From NCBI GenBank assembly GCA_008360975.2, contig CM039182.1:87699405-87763404 (forward strand): 64,000 bases of DNA, in the 5' to 3' direction. The stretch's first letter is position 1. Every line of letters starts with the position of its first letter. This DNA is from Lichenostomus cassidix (lineage: Eukaryota > Chordata > Aves > Passeriformes > Meliphagidae). The notes beneath the pieces were generated by a model. It searched no databases, had not been told where the DNA came from, and worked only from the letters and a program-made list of their open reading frames with translations. The position numbers and the translations under genes were made by a program. Of this stretch, positions 1-13,400 are shown in pieces.

Positions 1-24
1 CAAAAACAAACCAAGAAAACTCAC

Positions 25-3000
25 CTGAACCCTCTTCACCAACCCCTTCTTTTTCAGTTTGCAATCACTGAAATTCTCTGGCAGATTCTGCAGTAAAATA
101 AACAAAAAAGTTGATGAAACTTAATGTTGAAATTAACACACTTACAGTAAAAACAGAAATTATCAAAGAATCCTCTAAACAGGCATCCTGAAAATGCCAT
201 GCCTGCTCAGTAAGGATGATTATACAGGAAAGAACATAAGAAAAGGTCATTAAAAAGTCGGGTATGCAGCATGTCGACTGCAAAGAATTGAGCTAGCAAA
301 TCTACCATGTATCTGTAGGGAAAATACAGCAACAGACTACACACACTGCTTTTTCTACTGTGGTGTGTGTTAACTGTTCTGCTGAGCTTCATCTTCAGGG
401 TTTTTTCAGACATTATACCAGGAGCAAATTTCTTACAAATACATTAACTCAAGCACTTGCCATCATTAGAATGTATCATCAGTACTGCAGACATTGCCAG
501 TCTAAGCTGTACATCTGATCATCTCTGCAGTGTACTCATAGAAGGCAACAGATGTGAAGTGTTACACAGTGTCAGCTTTTAATTTAATTCAAACTGCATC
601 GTTTTCTCTGCTCCTACCACCCATTATATTAATGTATGACATACTGGCAAACGTTATATGCTTTGTCCTTTGTGAGCTACATGAAATTGGGGTGTTGCTG
701 GGGAATGGTGCTCAGGTTTATGAATTTTTTTTTAACAGGTAAAAACCCATACAGATGAGTATCATTATATAAAGTTTATGTAAGCATTCTTGGAAACATT
801 GTGCTTTCACTAGTGAAGATGCATGAAAATCTTGAGAGTTTCTCACTAGCATACCTTTTATTTTCCACCCTAACTCCAGATCAAGAATAGAGGTTTGTCT
901 ATACTAATCTGTTTCATTTCAGCCAACACGTGAGCCCAGCAGGGAGGTTTAGATAAATAGACTTGCATAAAATAAAAAAAAAAGTGCTCCTTTCTTTTAC
1001 TGCTCTGACAAATGGTTTCTACTCCTCCTGTTTGTTGCCCATGCAGTGCACACTGGAGTGAAGTACTTCAGCTGGGCCGTCAGCCATGTCACCTTCCTAC
1101 AGGAACACTTCTTAACTCCTCTGAGGTGTTTCACCAGTGTTTCACTCTTGGATCCTAATAGCATGATGGCTGGAGTAGAAAGCTACAACCTAGTTTCCAT
1201 TACTGAAATGTGGTAGGACAAATCCATGACTGGAGTCAGGAGATGGCATTGCAAGGAGGTTGGACTATACGACCACTGAAGGCTCCTGCCAACCCTAACT
1301 ATTCTGTGATAAACTGGCAAGATGCACTGCAGGCAATCACATACTACAGCCTCAAAGACTCATCTCCTCTCTCATGTTTTATACAAGATATCCTCAAAAC
1401 CAATCACTGTTTACACAGTAACGAATGTGTGCATTTTCCTGCCTCTAGAGCCTCTGGGTTTAAGTGTTCTTTTAACTAAGAAGCCAGCATTACTCTCTGA
1501 GTGCTGCTTCTTACAGAATACAGATTCTCTTGTACTTTCCACTCTCATAGCTGATCTCTTAATAAAAATCACTTCCCTTACCACAGAACACCACCTCAAC
1601 CTCTGCTCAAGTTCCATTTGTTCTGGGACTGCTTCCAGTAACAATTTCTCAATTCAGTCCTGCCACCATGTCTTTTTGTTTTCCTCTTTTGGTTCCTAAA
1701 CCATAGATCCCAGTACATAATATCTGATACCTGAACCTACTTTATGGCAGTGGAGTCAATCAACAACAAATGCAAGCCAGTAAAATTTATTATTTATGGC
1801 TATCTTATCAGAACCAAAGGGACACTATTATTAACACATGCAATCTTCCACACTGGATGTCACTTGCACTAATAGCTAGAAATATTTTGGGGTTGTTATC
1901 AAATTGCTAAAAAAAAACCCAATAAAAACCATTCTGCTACACATAGCATCAATACTAATCAGTCACAAAAAAGGATTTTTATTGACACTCCATCCATTAA
2001 ACAAAAAAGCTTTTCCATTAGTTTCATTCAAAAATACAAATGAACAAATAGTCTTTTATTGTGCAGTTTTTACTGACTGAAAAGTTACATAAACTGTAGT
2101 CATCGTACCTGCTAAGAGGAGGATGAAATAGAGGATGGAGCAGGGTGGAAAGTTACCAACCCAGTTATATCAATATGGAAGATTATAGGGAGAAAATGCG
2201 GTTGCTACTCCCTGGATGGAATGCTGTCAGCATGCCTGACTTCGCACACCCAGTGCATGCTGAGGGGGCCTAAAGAGAGGGAGGACTGGAATGGAGACAC
2301 CATGGCCAGGGCCTGTCCCAATCCTTGCAAGAGGGGGAACATGGTGGTACCTTGTAGCTGATAAGCCAAGTACCAGCTGTCACCCAGGGAAGGAAAAAGA
2401 TTCCCTGCTGTTGAACCAGCAATTGTGGCAAGGTAACCGATGCCCAATTCCATCCTGAAGTTTAGCTCAGATGCAGTACAGCCCCAGCCCCAAAGGTCAC
2501 CTCAGAGGCACTGCTGACATTACCCACCTCAAAAGCAATACCACCCCCCACTGAACATGATGTATGACTAGAGTCACTCCAGCTCCACCTAAAAGTAAAA
2601 ATAGTATAAAAGTAAGTTAAAAATGGCGTAAAAATAGGAAAGACTCCATTACTGGGGATTAGAGCTGGTTAGTATATTGCTTTGAGTACTTTTTTGCAGC
2701 CAGATACTACGATCAGTAATCCTGTCACAGTTTTCTATCATATTAATAAAAGAGTGTTATTCCATAAACTGTTAAGAGTGAGTCCTTCAAGGGCACTAAC
2801 AGTCCCTGGCAGCAGGTAACATATTTGACTGTGGATACCCAGGAGGGGGTCCCTCTAATGCTGTTGGCTTTGTCCCTGAATCTTGCCTGGAGAACCAACA
2901 GACCAGTGAAAGGTGTGGAGGCCCAGGAGGTGGCCTTTCTGTTTGCACGTGACTCCAACCAAGTCAATCAAACAGCTCTCCCATCCAGCAGCACTGCTCA

Positions 3001-6000
3001 GGAAGGATGCCCATAAAGGGACACTGACAGACTGGTGAGGCAGAGGGCTGTCATCTAACCGGGGGCACTGACACACAAATCAAACACGAGAGTGTTGGAG
3101 AAGATCTCCCCTTTCATATGAGAGGGTTGGAGAAAACCTCCCCTTTCACTTGACAATGCTCCTTGAGCTTTAGAAATACCTTCCTCTGAAGCTTTGATTT
3201 CATGTTTACAATTCATGCTAAGAGATTAAAGATTTATAGTAAGAAATGCTTATCGTGTTTTTATTGATCCAGGTAAATTCAAAAGGTTTAGTAATAAGTT
3301 CTCATTCCATTGTAAGTGGAAAAACTCCCCAGAGCCTGGGAAGCATTTGTTACAGGTACAATGATGGGTTTTTTTTCAGAATACTTCCTTCTTTTAATCC
3401 TTGTAATGTTAAATTTGGTATTGATTTACCCAATGACAAGTATAGCAGAGATAAGGACACAGTAAAATTTTATCAGAACAACATGGCAATTTAAGTAAGT
3501 TCTACAGAGGAATTATAAGAACAAAATAATCCTCCAGAAAGGAGGATGGGCCACCAGAACATAACATGAGTCAGTAACGCTACCAATGTCCTCAGTACTG
3601 ATAGATGAAATTTGACAGATTTGTCATGAACTTATGTTAAGAAAATCAGTGACTGGTATTTCAGAAGAGAGAGCTTTTTGTCAGTTGTTAGAACAATCTG
3701 TTCTCTGCAATATTGTCTTTCTAGATTTAAAAATCTGCCATTTAATAGGAGACCATCATGAGGACTAAGCGAATGTTCAGACTGCAACATTGGTGAAAGT
3801 ACTCATGCAAATCAGAGCTGGTTCACAGGTACATACTGTCATGACCATGGATTTACATTTTCCTACTCAGAAAGACTTTCCTCTTTTTCTTGAGAAAGCC
3901 TTTCAGATATTTAATATCTGTGCCAGATGACCAAGTAAAGCATTTCCCATGTACTTGTCACTGAGATTTGCAATAAGTAGTGTATTTTGCCTTCGACTCC
4001 TGGACCAAATGTTTTAGCTTATGAAATAAATAGCACTTCTGCTAATGCACACACACAAATCTTCAATTGTTGAGCAAGACTCAACTGCATTCCTCCTGAA
4101 GAAAACTTCAAACATCTGTGGCTTATGGCAACATCTGACTGTGTCACAATATTTAAAATCTGTAAGATGCTCCTAAGACCTTACAATCTTAGGAGCAGTG
4201 AAAGCAGTAGCTGTTTAAATACATTTATGTTACAATGTTTAATTTACAGGGGCTCTACCCAAAAGCATTCCTTCAAGACTTTTCTTTCACACCTCTTGCT
4301 GTAACAACACTGTATCTTTTCTCTCACACCACTGCACGACCATAAACTGACTTCTCCACTTCCCAAGTCCCTTCTTTTAAATTCACAGTTGTTGAACACA
4401 CAGTGTCTAGTTAAAGTGAATATTTAGTTCCAAACTCAGCTCTTCTAGTTAATGAGCTTGTCTGCTACCTAGAATAGAGAGGAAATAATATGCAGGCTTC
4501 TTTACCCTTGGCTCTCTTTAACCAACCAATCTCATTTTGTATCAAGCTGTATAGTTTTGAGTTATCCAAATAACACACAGCAGCTGAGACACTTTAATGA
4601 GCTGTGACGATTCTGCCAAATTAAACATCTAGAACATTTATAGTGTGAGGTTGCTGGTATGTTCCACTTCTACAAGGCATCATCCATTCTTCTCAGTCAG
4701 TCGCATTTTTCCTCTCTGAAATTTTCAACATACCATTGACTCAGTATCTCTACATGTTCAGTAGTATTTAATAAACTTGTCAGAACTTGCTTTTTTACTT
4801 GGCTACCAAAAAGAACCCTAAAGACAGTATAAACCAATTCTACAATACAGATAAAATATTTTCTGGGAGCTTTATGCTTTCAATTTCTATTTGCCATTTT
4901 TCACTCCAGTGGAACCCATTTGTTGGTCATACACACCCCTCATTACCGTTCTGTACTTCTGCATCTGTACACTGCACAACTACCATCTCAGTAAGTCAGT
5001 GGCCTGTTCATCTGATCTGGTGTAATACCAGCACACTGAACTCCCACATTTCATGTAAAGATTCCACCCACCTACAGGTATTTCATCTGCAAGATTTCAC
5101 AGATGTCCAGTTTTCATGACAAATCTCACAGCCAGCATTGTATATTAAAGGAAATAAATATGTGCAATGTATTCACTGGTAATGAAAATTCTCATTTCTT
5201 TTTAAAAAAGAGAAAAAAGAGGCTTTTCAGTGTCATAGGCTCTTACACAACAAAGTCAAAAAAATTATTACAAATTTTGAGAGACTCTAATTATAATTAC
5301 TTTGAGCTCTGGCTGTTCCACTTTCACAAGAAACAAAACTGAGGCATGGGGACTCAATTACTTCCTAAATCTAAACACAGTCACTAGCTTGTAAGTCTTC
5401 TAAAATCTTGTAGTAGACCTAAAATCCTTTGTCCAGTACTGTTTAGAGTATTTTGGAAAAGGAGATAGATCACAGCATGCTTTTTAAACCATGTAAAAAG
5501 TAACAGAATTAAAAGTAAATTTGGGAAATTGAGTTTGGATTAATCAGGAAGCACTGAAATGATTTTACAAGGCTGCCTGCTGGGTTCCAGAACTGCACAC
5601 CAGAATACAAATACTGCTTTTTTTCCTAAATAGGATTTGGTATCAAAAATTGAAGGGGTCAGAAAAAGGCTTTAATACCATCCAACTGAAACAGTTGTCA
5701 CCTTATTGATATTTTCATGACAACACATAGTAAATCTGACACTGCAAACAGGAAACCAGTTATATGAAGTCTTTACGTCTAACAGCATTCAATAACTGTC
5801 AGCATAATATTCTCCTTTCTATGAGGCACAAGAGGTAAGAGAAATTTTAAGATTTCAAAATACTTAGAATACAGCAATTTTTTAAAGAAGTATTTAGAAC
5901 TGTTGGCTGTCACAAGCAGCAAAGACTAGGTTATGATAATAGGCTCACAATATAAAAGCAGCAAACTAGTCAGTGAGCTTCCCACCATTCATTTCATGAT

Positions 6001-9000
6001 GGCCAATTCAAATTATTATTCTTTGATATAGTCTACTGCTGAACTTTTTCAAAGTGTCCATTAAACTACATTTGTTTCACCAGTTATAGGTATTTGCATG
6101 TGCATCTTTCTGAAAAAAAAAATTAAATAAAAAAATTCACTGCACTAAGGAGGAGACCCAAAGATACCATTACTACAGAAAAGCGGCATTTTTCCTTCAG
6201 AGCAGGATATTATGATCTTGATATCCAATTTGTAGTGAAGCTTACAGAGAACAACCAGCAGACAGAGAAACAGTTTAGGAAATACCCTGGTTGGGCCAAT
6301 CTTCTGTTTATCTCTGTGCAAGACACTTATTCTCATCTAGCTCTCAACTACATGATACAGGAAGATGTCTATTATACTCTGGAAACGTAAAGTAAGGTTA
6401 TGATCCACTAATGACTGCAAAGCACTTTGATATACCCCAGTACATTCCAAAGGAAGAATCCAGTCCTCAATATACAGGTATCTCAGATAAAAGTAGTCAG
6501 TCCACATGTGACTGACCAGAAAATCCTTCACTCTGCAAGACCTCCTTGTTCCTGTATGGTATAGAATATGAAGTGTATCTCATTGTTTGGTTTTTTCCCA
6601 GACCTTTACTGTTATCATGAAAGTTTACTGAGACAAACTAAAAGGGCAAAGCCTGAGCAAAGGACATTCATTTCATGTGGTCTCAGTGGGCTGCTGCCCC
6701 AGTTACAGAATTCTGTAGAATGGGAATTCATACACAGGCATCAATGGCACCATTTAGAAAGAGAGGCTGCCAAGTAGATTTTTGAGACATACATGGACAA
6801 GTATCGCATATTAAAGAAAAAAAATGAACAAAGGGATTAACTGATTTTCAATGCCAAAGTGATTTTTAGTACATTAAAATATCAAATAAACTGTAAGATA
6901 CAGTCTTCACAGCAGGCTTCTGCTGGGATTTGACCCTCTTCTGTGGTTAGTTACTTACAATGGCATCAATCTGTTCAAGGGTCTTCATGAACTGCTCTGC
7001 AATTCCTTTTATCCTCTTGTCCAGCTGTTTTAGTGCTTCTGCTTGGAGATCCTTTGCTAAAAATCCCTGAAGAAGAAAAAACAAAGTTATCCCATATCCT
7101 AAACAATACTCACTTTAGAAAATCGGTCAATCCACAAGAGCAGAAAACATCTTTTAATATTTCTGTATTTTCAGGCATAATAGGGACTCCAATCTTAATC
7201 TGTATTCTTCTGTATTTTATCAAAATTCTTGACATGGTAAATGTAAGATCTGATAGATTTACTTAAATGATAAATAAATAATACACACCCTTCTTTGGAC
7301 TTTGAGAGAACTCTATGTTTTTCCAGATATAAAGAATATAACTTATCACATATGAAACAATATTTACCTTTATCCCAACAGCGCCATGTCTCTATTTTGC
7401 ATACTCATAAATGGCCTTCAGAATTTACCAAGAATTATTACTGACTATTTAAGAGGGGCAGCCTATTACTGACTACTCAAAACCTTAAAACTGTTTTGTT
7501 TGGGTTTTTTCAAATAGATATACCTACAAAACTGCTTTGCAAAGATATAAAGTGATACAAAACTGGCATACCTTCTGGATACTTGTGAGCTCTTTATTAA
7601 CTTCCTCTAACTTATTAGCTATTTGCTCCACTGACTTCTCCAAATCTTTTAACTTCTTTAATTCAGCCTCTTCTTCTGGACTATTCTGTGTATTCAAAAG
7701 TACAACATTCACAACTAAGGAACAAATAAAGACACGATGCAGCTAAAAAGCAGCAGCAGTGGTGATACAGACATGAAGGCTCTGATGACTTAAAACACAG
7801 ACTACACAGTGGCTATTCTTTCCATATTTCAATATCTACCAAATAAGCTTCTTCCAAAGCTTAATTGCAAGTCCAGTTAAATCAGAAATGTTATATAAAC
7901 ACATTAAATGAGATTAATTTGAAGGGAAAAGGAAAAGTGCCTTTTTTTTCATTTTTGTTAACTTGGCTTTTTTAAAGTATAGGTAACATTTATATGATGA
8001 GCTTATTACCTCATCCTCTACTTGGCAATGCCAGCCACAAGTCATTTCACCAGAAATAACCCAGATGATCAAGACTCAGTAGCTACAGTTGGGGAAGTTT
8101 CTTTAAACTAGAAAAATAACATGAGCAGATAAGGCCATCAGTGCACAGAAGGTACATGAGCACTGACCACAGATTAGGCACTCTTGTCAATAATGTAAAG
8201 CAGAAGCCAGTCAATAATGTAATTTCAGAAAAGTAAAAACTGCAGTTATTTGCAGTGTAACATGAGACTGAACTCAACTTTGTGGGTAAGTATACAAAAC
8301 TAGTTAATGCTGCAGCTTGTTTCTGTGTTCAGCAGCTGACTTACTGACAAAAAATGATGGTATCTTGTAGGGAGAAAAATGGTCCAAAGGCAATGCTTAC
8401 CCTTTTCCCAATCAACATGACTTTGCAACCATTTTTAACACCAAGTGCTGACAATGGCTGCTCCAATTCTTTCAGAGACTTTCCTAAATGAAGAACGAGA
8501 GAGAAAAAATACAGTTAAAGTACAGTTAGTGGCATAAGAATGTAATTTTGAAGACATTCAAGACATGGACAACTGAAACTGACAAAGATGGAAGTTTTAA
8601 TCTATAAGAAACATTGCAGACTCAAAAGTTACCTTTGTATATCAGTTTCTGAAAAGGAACTGGAACTCCAGTGACTTGTTCTATAAGTACAGCCATGTCT
8701 TGTAGTGTAGGTTCGCCATCTTCTCGTTGAGAAGCAACTTGAATACTGTGTTTTTCATTACCTAGCAGAAAAACAGAGTAACAGTGATACTTATTGTAAC
8801 CTAGAAAATATTACAGAGAATCCATTTCTAAATATTTACTACCATTAATGCAGAAAGTTTTCAAATCACAGGTTCTCATGTAGAATCATAATTTTCAATC
8901 AAATGATTCTACTGCACTTTCTTCCCCTTGAAGTGACTGACCTCAGCTGAAAATTTTGGTTTACATTGGAACAACCTGAAGAGCTTGACTGGGTATATTT

Positions 9001-12000
9001 TACTGGCATAATGCTTCTGCTAAATATTATTCCCTATCTCTTTTTAAGAATACAGATGGTGTCCAGACATCCCACAAGCTAAAGCATGAAAGCCCACACC
9101 TTCCTAATGCATCCTATTTCCTACTTGTAACAACTTTCAGTGTCATGAGTCTTTGGTATCTGAGACTAATTTATCACTTCTTTCGCTCTCTACTCCTCAA
9201 ACATGAGAAACAAGCAATCATTGTCTACCCTGTTTCATCTCCACCACCAATCAGAGAGAATTGTCAGTGTATAAAAGCTATTTCTCCCCATATGCTACTG
9301 ATAAGCAGACATAACCACTTGGAGAAGACCCAGCTTATCTGTCACCTTCCACTTAGGGAGCATCCTATTCAGACCCCCTAGGATTACTTGTGTGCAAACA
9401 GGATGTAGTTCATAGGGAAAAAAAAGGAGTATACCTATTAATCTCTGCTTTGCAACAGACCCTTTCTACAACCCCCTGCTCCCACACACTTAAGGTCCAG
9501 CAATCTGAAAGCACCCACAGGAATCAACCACCACAGCCTGCAAGGGAAATCAAAACAGGCATTTTTCACTCTGCAGGAAGAGAGAACTTAACACATACCA
9601 GAAGGAAAACTATTCTCACACCACTAATTTAAAGTGCACATACCTTCTACAAAGAAGAGTGCTAGAAACATTGATTTTAAAATACTCCAGCCTCCCACAG
9701 TCACATGACAAGTGACACTGTAGCCTCAAAAATTTTAAAGCTCTAACCAAATCTGTTCATTCCAAGACAATTTTAATCTTAAAATCACATTATGCCACTC
9801 TCACCCAAACATATTCCATAAACAGCCCTTCTTACCAATCTGTTTCAGTAAAAAAAAAATAACCAAACACAACCTCAGTATATTTCAAAAGGTCATTTTG
9901 ATATATACAACTGTTTTGTACAAGGGCTCTGCTGGTGAGCATTTGAAAAAAACAAGCATTAACTAAAGAAAAGAACAGATGAAGCTTGTCTAACAGTAGA
10001 ACCAGTTTAATTACAAATTATGAGTAAAACTTAGGGCAGACTGTAACAAGCTTTACTGTAAATTCACAGCAGAGCAAAATCACCAGAAAAAGTAACTCAT
10101 GAGTTAAAACTGGTTATCAGCTTGTTTCAGTAAATTACAACACTAATTTGAAGTAATCGCTACTGCAAAATTCCAAAATACTTGTTTTTAAAAAGCCTAA
10201 ATACATTTCAAAAAACAGGTCAGTTCATTTTCTTGTTGTATTGGGCTTGCATGGCAAGATTTTGGTATCAGAGGGCTACAGGGTGGTTTCTGTGAGAAGC
10301 TGCTGGAAGCTTTCCCTATGTCTAACAGAGCCAACACCAGCTCTGTTGGACAGCTCTTCCCCTGCTCCAGGATGGACTCGGTGTTTGCCTTGGCTGAACC
10401 CACCAGTGACAATGGAAACACCTCTGCAATAACGTAGTTAACAAGGGGGGCAAGACAAACCTGTGCATCAGCAAGTGCAGCCACAGAGAGGAGTGAGAAC
10501 ATGTGACAGAAACAGCCTGCAGACACCAAGGTCAGCGCAGAAGGAGCTGGAGGTGCTCCAGAGCTGAGATTCCTCTGCAGCCCATGGTGAAGCAGCTGTG
10601 CTACTGCAGCCTATGGAGGCAGAGATCCATCTGCAGCTCATGGAGGATCCCACGCCAGAGCAGGTGGATGCCTGAGAGGAGGCTATGACCCTGTGGGAAG
10701 CCTGTGCTGGAGCAGAGTCCTGGCAGGGACTAGCAGACCCATAAAAAAAGGAGTCCACACTGGAGCAGGTTTGCTGGCAGGACTTGTCACCCTGTGGGGG
10801 ACTCAGACTGGAGCAGTCTGTTCCTGAAGGACTGCAATCCATGAGAGGAACCCCAAGCTGGAGCAGGGGAAGAGTGTGAGAAGTCCTCCCCCTGAGGAGG
10901 AAGGAGCAGCAGAGACAAAGTGCTATGAACTGACTGCAGCTCCCATTCCCCTGCACTGCTCAGGAAGGAGGAGTGAAGAGAATTCAGAAGGAAAGTTAAG
11001 CCTAGTGGGCAAGTCAGGTTTTCTCTTTTAGTTCTCATTGTTCTACTCTGATTTAAATGTAAATAAACAACATTTCCCCAAGTCAAGTCTGTTTTGCCCA
11101 TGACCTGGTGAGTGTTCTCTCCCTGCCGTTCTCCCAACCTTTTATGGTATTTTCTCTCCCCTGCCCAACTGAGGAGGGGAGTGACAGAGTGGCTTTGCTG
11201 GACATCTGATTTCCAGCCAGGACACTTGCAGACTGTCAAGTCACACTTGTGGGTCTCCTGTCGTTCTATTTCTCAGCCCTAATTTCCATCTTTCCCCACT
11301 TTCACTCATGCACACAAAATTTTCCTAAAAATGTTTTGTGCAAAGTGGTAAAACAGCATCTGATAGCTGCAGGTATAAATCAGACGGATGGTGAACAAAG
11401 GCTTCTGTTTGCTACTTATTAATGACAAAGTAACTATCAGGTAAGAAAACGACTGGAAAGACAAAAACATTCCCAGACAAGCAGGCTGTTGGCAAGCAGC
11501 AAAATGCTGGACTTATGTCGATACCACTCAATTATTGGTATCTGCAAAATTAAAAACCTTCAGATCAAATGGACCCCACTGAAGGCATCAGTGAGCACAC
11601 AAATCATGATGATTCAAACAAATTATTCTACAAAATTCCTCACCAAAGACTCTTAAATAAAATTACCAGGTGATAAAGGAAACATTTTAACAAAACAATT
11701 TAAAACACAATTTGAAAACAGGAATGAGCAAGCCAAAATAAACAATAAGCTCTAGAGATGGAAAGAATGTCACCAACACAGTGCAAAAGGAACAAAGGCA
11801 GAATTTATTATTCAATATTTTAAAAAATCCAATAAAAATTACATTTTGCTAACAAAAGTCAGCACAACACCTCGCCGATTTAATAGTTTACTATCTTTTT
11901 CATTCCTCCTACTGTCTCATTTAGATCCACTTCAACATTTAACCATGGTGTTTCCCATGTTGTTTCTAAGAACTGTGAAGTCCAAGCTATTCTCACCCCT

Positions 12001-13158
12001 TTGCACTAATATTTTATACTTACAGACACAAGCCCACATTCCCCTCCACCTTCTTCTACCTCCTCCTGTCTTTCTTTTTGAAGGGGAAAAAGCCCAACTT
12101 TGTCAGCTGGCCTGTGAGTGACCCATTCCATCAGGTCATCCCCTGGCTGTCCTACTGAAGAAACCACTGTCTGTTACAGTCTTGCAGCTCATAGCTGCAA
12201 ACATCCAAGCCCCTTCAACGAGCCAGAAGAAAGCCTACTGCATAGCACCTGCTTTTAACATGCAGAGCTGACATCAGCTATATATTTCATCTAAATGACG
12301 ATTACCAAAACAACAGTATCACAGAGTGAGTCAGGTTGAAGTGACCACAATGGGTCATCTGGTCCAACTTCCCTGCTCAAGCAGGGTCATCCTAGAGCAC
12401 ACGGCACAGGATTGTGTCCAGACAGCTCTCGAATATCTCCAGTGACAGAGACTGCACAACCTCTCTGTCAACCTGTACCAGAGCACAGTTACCCCCACCC
12501 ATAGTAAAGAAGTTCTTCCTCATAGTCAGATGGAACTTCCCGTGCATCAGTTTCTGCCCATTGTCTCTTATCCTAGTGCTTGGCACCACTGCGAAGAGCC
12601 TGACTCTACCTCCTTCGCATCCCCCCGCTCGGATATTCATACACATCAGTGAGGCCCCCTCTGTCACCTCTCCTCGAGGCTGAACAGGCCCAGCTCCCTC
12701 AGATCTTCCTCTTAGGAGAGACACTCGAGTCCCCCCATGATGCTCGTCGCCCCCAGACTGCTCTGCTCTGCGCTCTCCAGCAAAGCCCCCTTGTCACCTG
12801 CTCTATCACCCTCACAGCACACCCACGCCCGCGATCCAGCGGGAGGAGACACTGGGAAGCTGTGGCCAGCAAGCAGCAGCAGCCGGGCTGGAGCCCAGGC
12901 TGAGCGGGGCCAGGCCGTGTCCCCTGAGGCCGAGGCCGCCCCGGCCGCCCCCCGCTCGCCTCCGCCGCCGGTGCAGCCGCGGCCCGCGCTCCCCACAGCG
13001 CCCGGTGCCGCTCCGGGCCGCACAGGGATGGCGAGCAGAGAAGCGGGGAAGGGCCGGGAGCAGCCCCCGCGGCCGGAGATGCCCCCCCGCCCCTGCCCCT
13101 GCCCCGGGCGCTTACTGTAGGTGACGGTGACGGTGACCGGGGCTCCGGGCGCCGCCAT
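25..13158 (-). CDS. BAG1: BAG1, BAG family molecular chaperone regulator 1 (3'-partial)
   Basis: BAG1 binds the Hsp70/Hsc70 ATPase domain as a nucleotide-exchange factor and links it to the proteasome through a ubiquitin-like domain; it acts in cytosol and nucleus. Coding exons on the minus strand are 13116-13158, 8633-8761, 8401-8483, 7572-7685, 6959-7066 and 25-87, all GT-AG with phase kept, giving 180 residues before the left edge. The ubiquitin-like domain spans about residues 8-85 ([20 protein letters not shown], ending VMLIGKR). The BAG helical domain starts near residue 90 ([20 protein letters not shown]); its final helix and stop lie outside the window. The start [14 protein letters not shown] matches the human internal Met region, so the acidic TRSEE-type repeats of longer human isoforms are absent. 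The frame stays open upstream from 13159 to at least 13260 and holds CTG codons, so a CTG-initiated longer form is possible. Human BAG1L starts at CTG. Confidence 0.95.
1240..1313 (+). mobile_element. CR1 3'-end fragment
   Basis: Contains the CR1 terminal signature (ggttggactatacgaccact...ccaaccctaactattctgtga) and ends in the ATTCTGTG-type tail. Confidence 0.55.
2100..3170. repeat. Unclassified interspersed repeat region
   Basis: A block in BAG1 intron 5 that differs in composition from its AT-rich surroundings. An AATAAA hexamer near 2743 is followed by GC-richer sequence, and broken short open frames occur on both strands. It could be a decayed LTR element. No protein domain was recognised. 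Confidence 0.3.
3088..3151 (+). repeat. 32-bp tandem duplication
   Basis: Two adjacent copies, 3088-3119 and 3120-3151, share the core gttggaga...cctcccctttca with a few substitutions. Confidence 0.85.
10237..11230 (+). mobile_element. Solo LTR of an avian endogenous retrovirus
   Basis: A 1-kb element in BAG1 intron 1, antisense to the gene. It starts TGTATTGGGCTTGCATGG and ends near GACACTTGCA. It carries repeated gctggagcag/ggagcagg motifs, an AATAAA at 11062-11067, and then the segment ccccaagtcaagtctg, which I associate with a widespread bird ERV LTR. No retroviral genes adjoin it. The family assignment is from memory and target-site duplications were not confirmed. Confidence 0.7.
12314..12700 (-). 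mobile_element. CR1 LINE fragment, minus orientation
   Basis: Lies in BAG1 intron 1. The minus strand still encodes CR1 ORF2 C-terminal-like segments ([29 protein letters not shown]), followed by the untranslated tail. It is 5'-truncated and interrupted by stops. Confidence 0.75.
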
Positions 13159-13400
13159 CTCGCCCCGCCACAGGGACCCGTCCGCGGCGCTGCCGGGCGC
13201 GTCACTTCCGGAGCAGGCAAGCGGGAGCGCTGCGCTCGGCGGCAGCTCCCCGCAGCGGCACGGACGCGGCCGGGGCAGGCCTGCTGCAAAGGGGCCTTTT
13301 CTGCCCCATCCCGGGCCAGGCTCCGCCTCTGGCCAACCCTGAGCACGTCACGCTGATAATCTGCCCCCCGCCCCGTTCTTGGGACAAAATTAATTGCCAG
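13159..13400 (-). promoter_or_regulatory. BAG1 CpG-island promoter with composite ETS/CRE-like site
   Basis: The DNA around the BAG1 start (about 12850-13380) is CpG-dense and lacks a TATA box. On the minus strand, CCGGAAGTGACGCGC at 13197-13211 joins an ETS core (CCGGAAGT) to an ATF/CREB half-site (TGACG), about 40-55 bases upstream of the start codon. Such composites are typical of housekeeping promoters. Binding is inferred. Confidence 0.6.

Larger units (their letters stand above)
88..6958 (-). other. BAG1 intron 5 contents
   Basis: A 6.9-kb intron between BAG1 coding exons 5 and 6. It contains a CR1 tail near 1240, an unclassified GC-richer repeat at 2100-3151 with an internal 32-bp duplication, and otherwise AT-rich sequence with no recognisable gene. 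Confidence 0.7.

Noticed and set aside
10468..10956. 162-codon minus-strand open frame
   Set aside because: Lies wholly inside the LTR at 10237-11230, in its antisense strand; no protein family resemblance.
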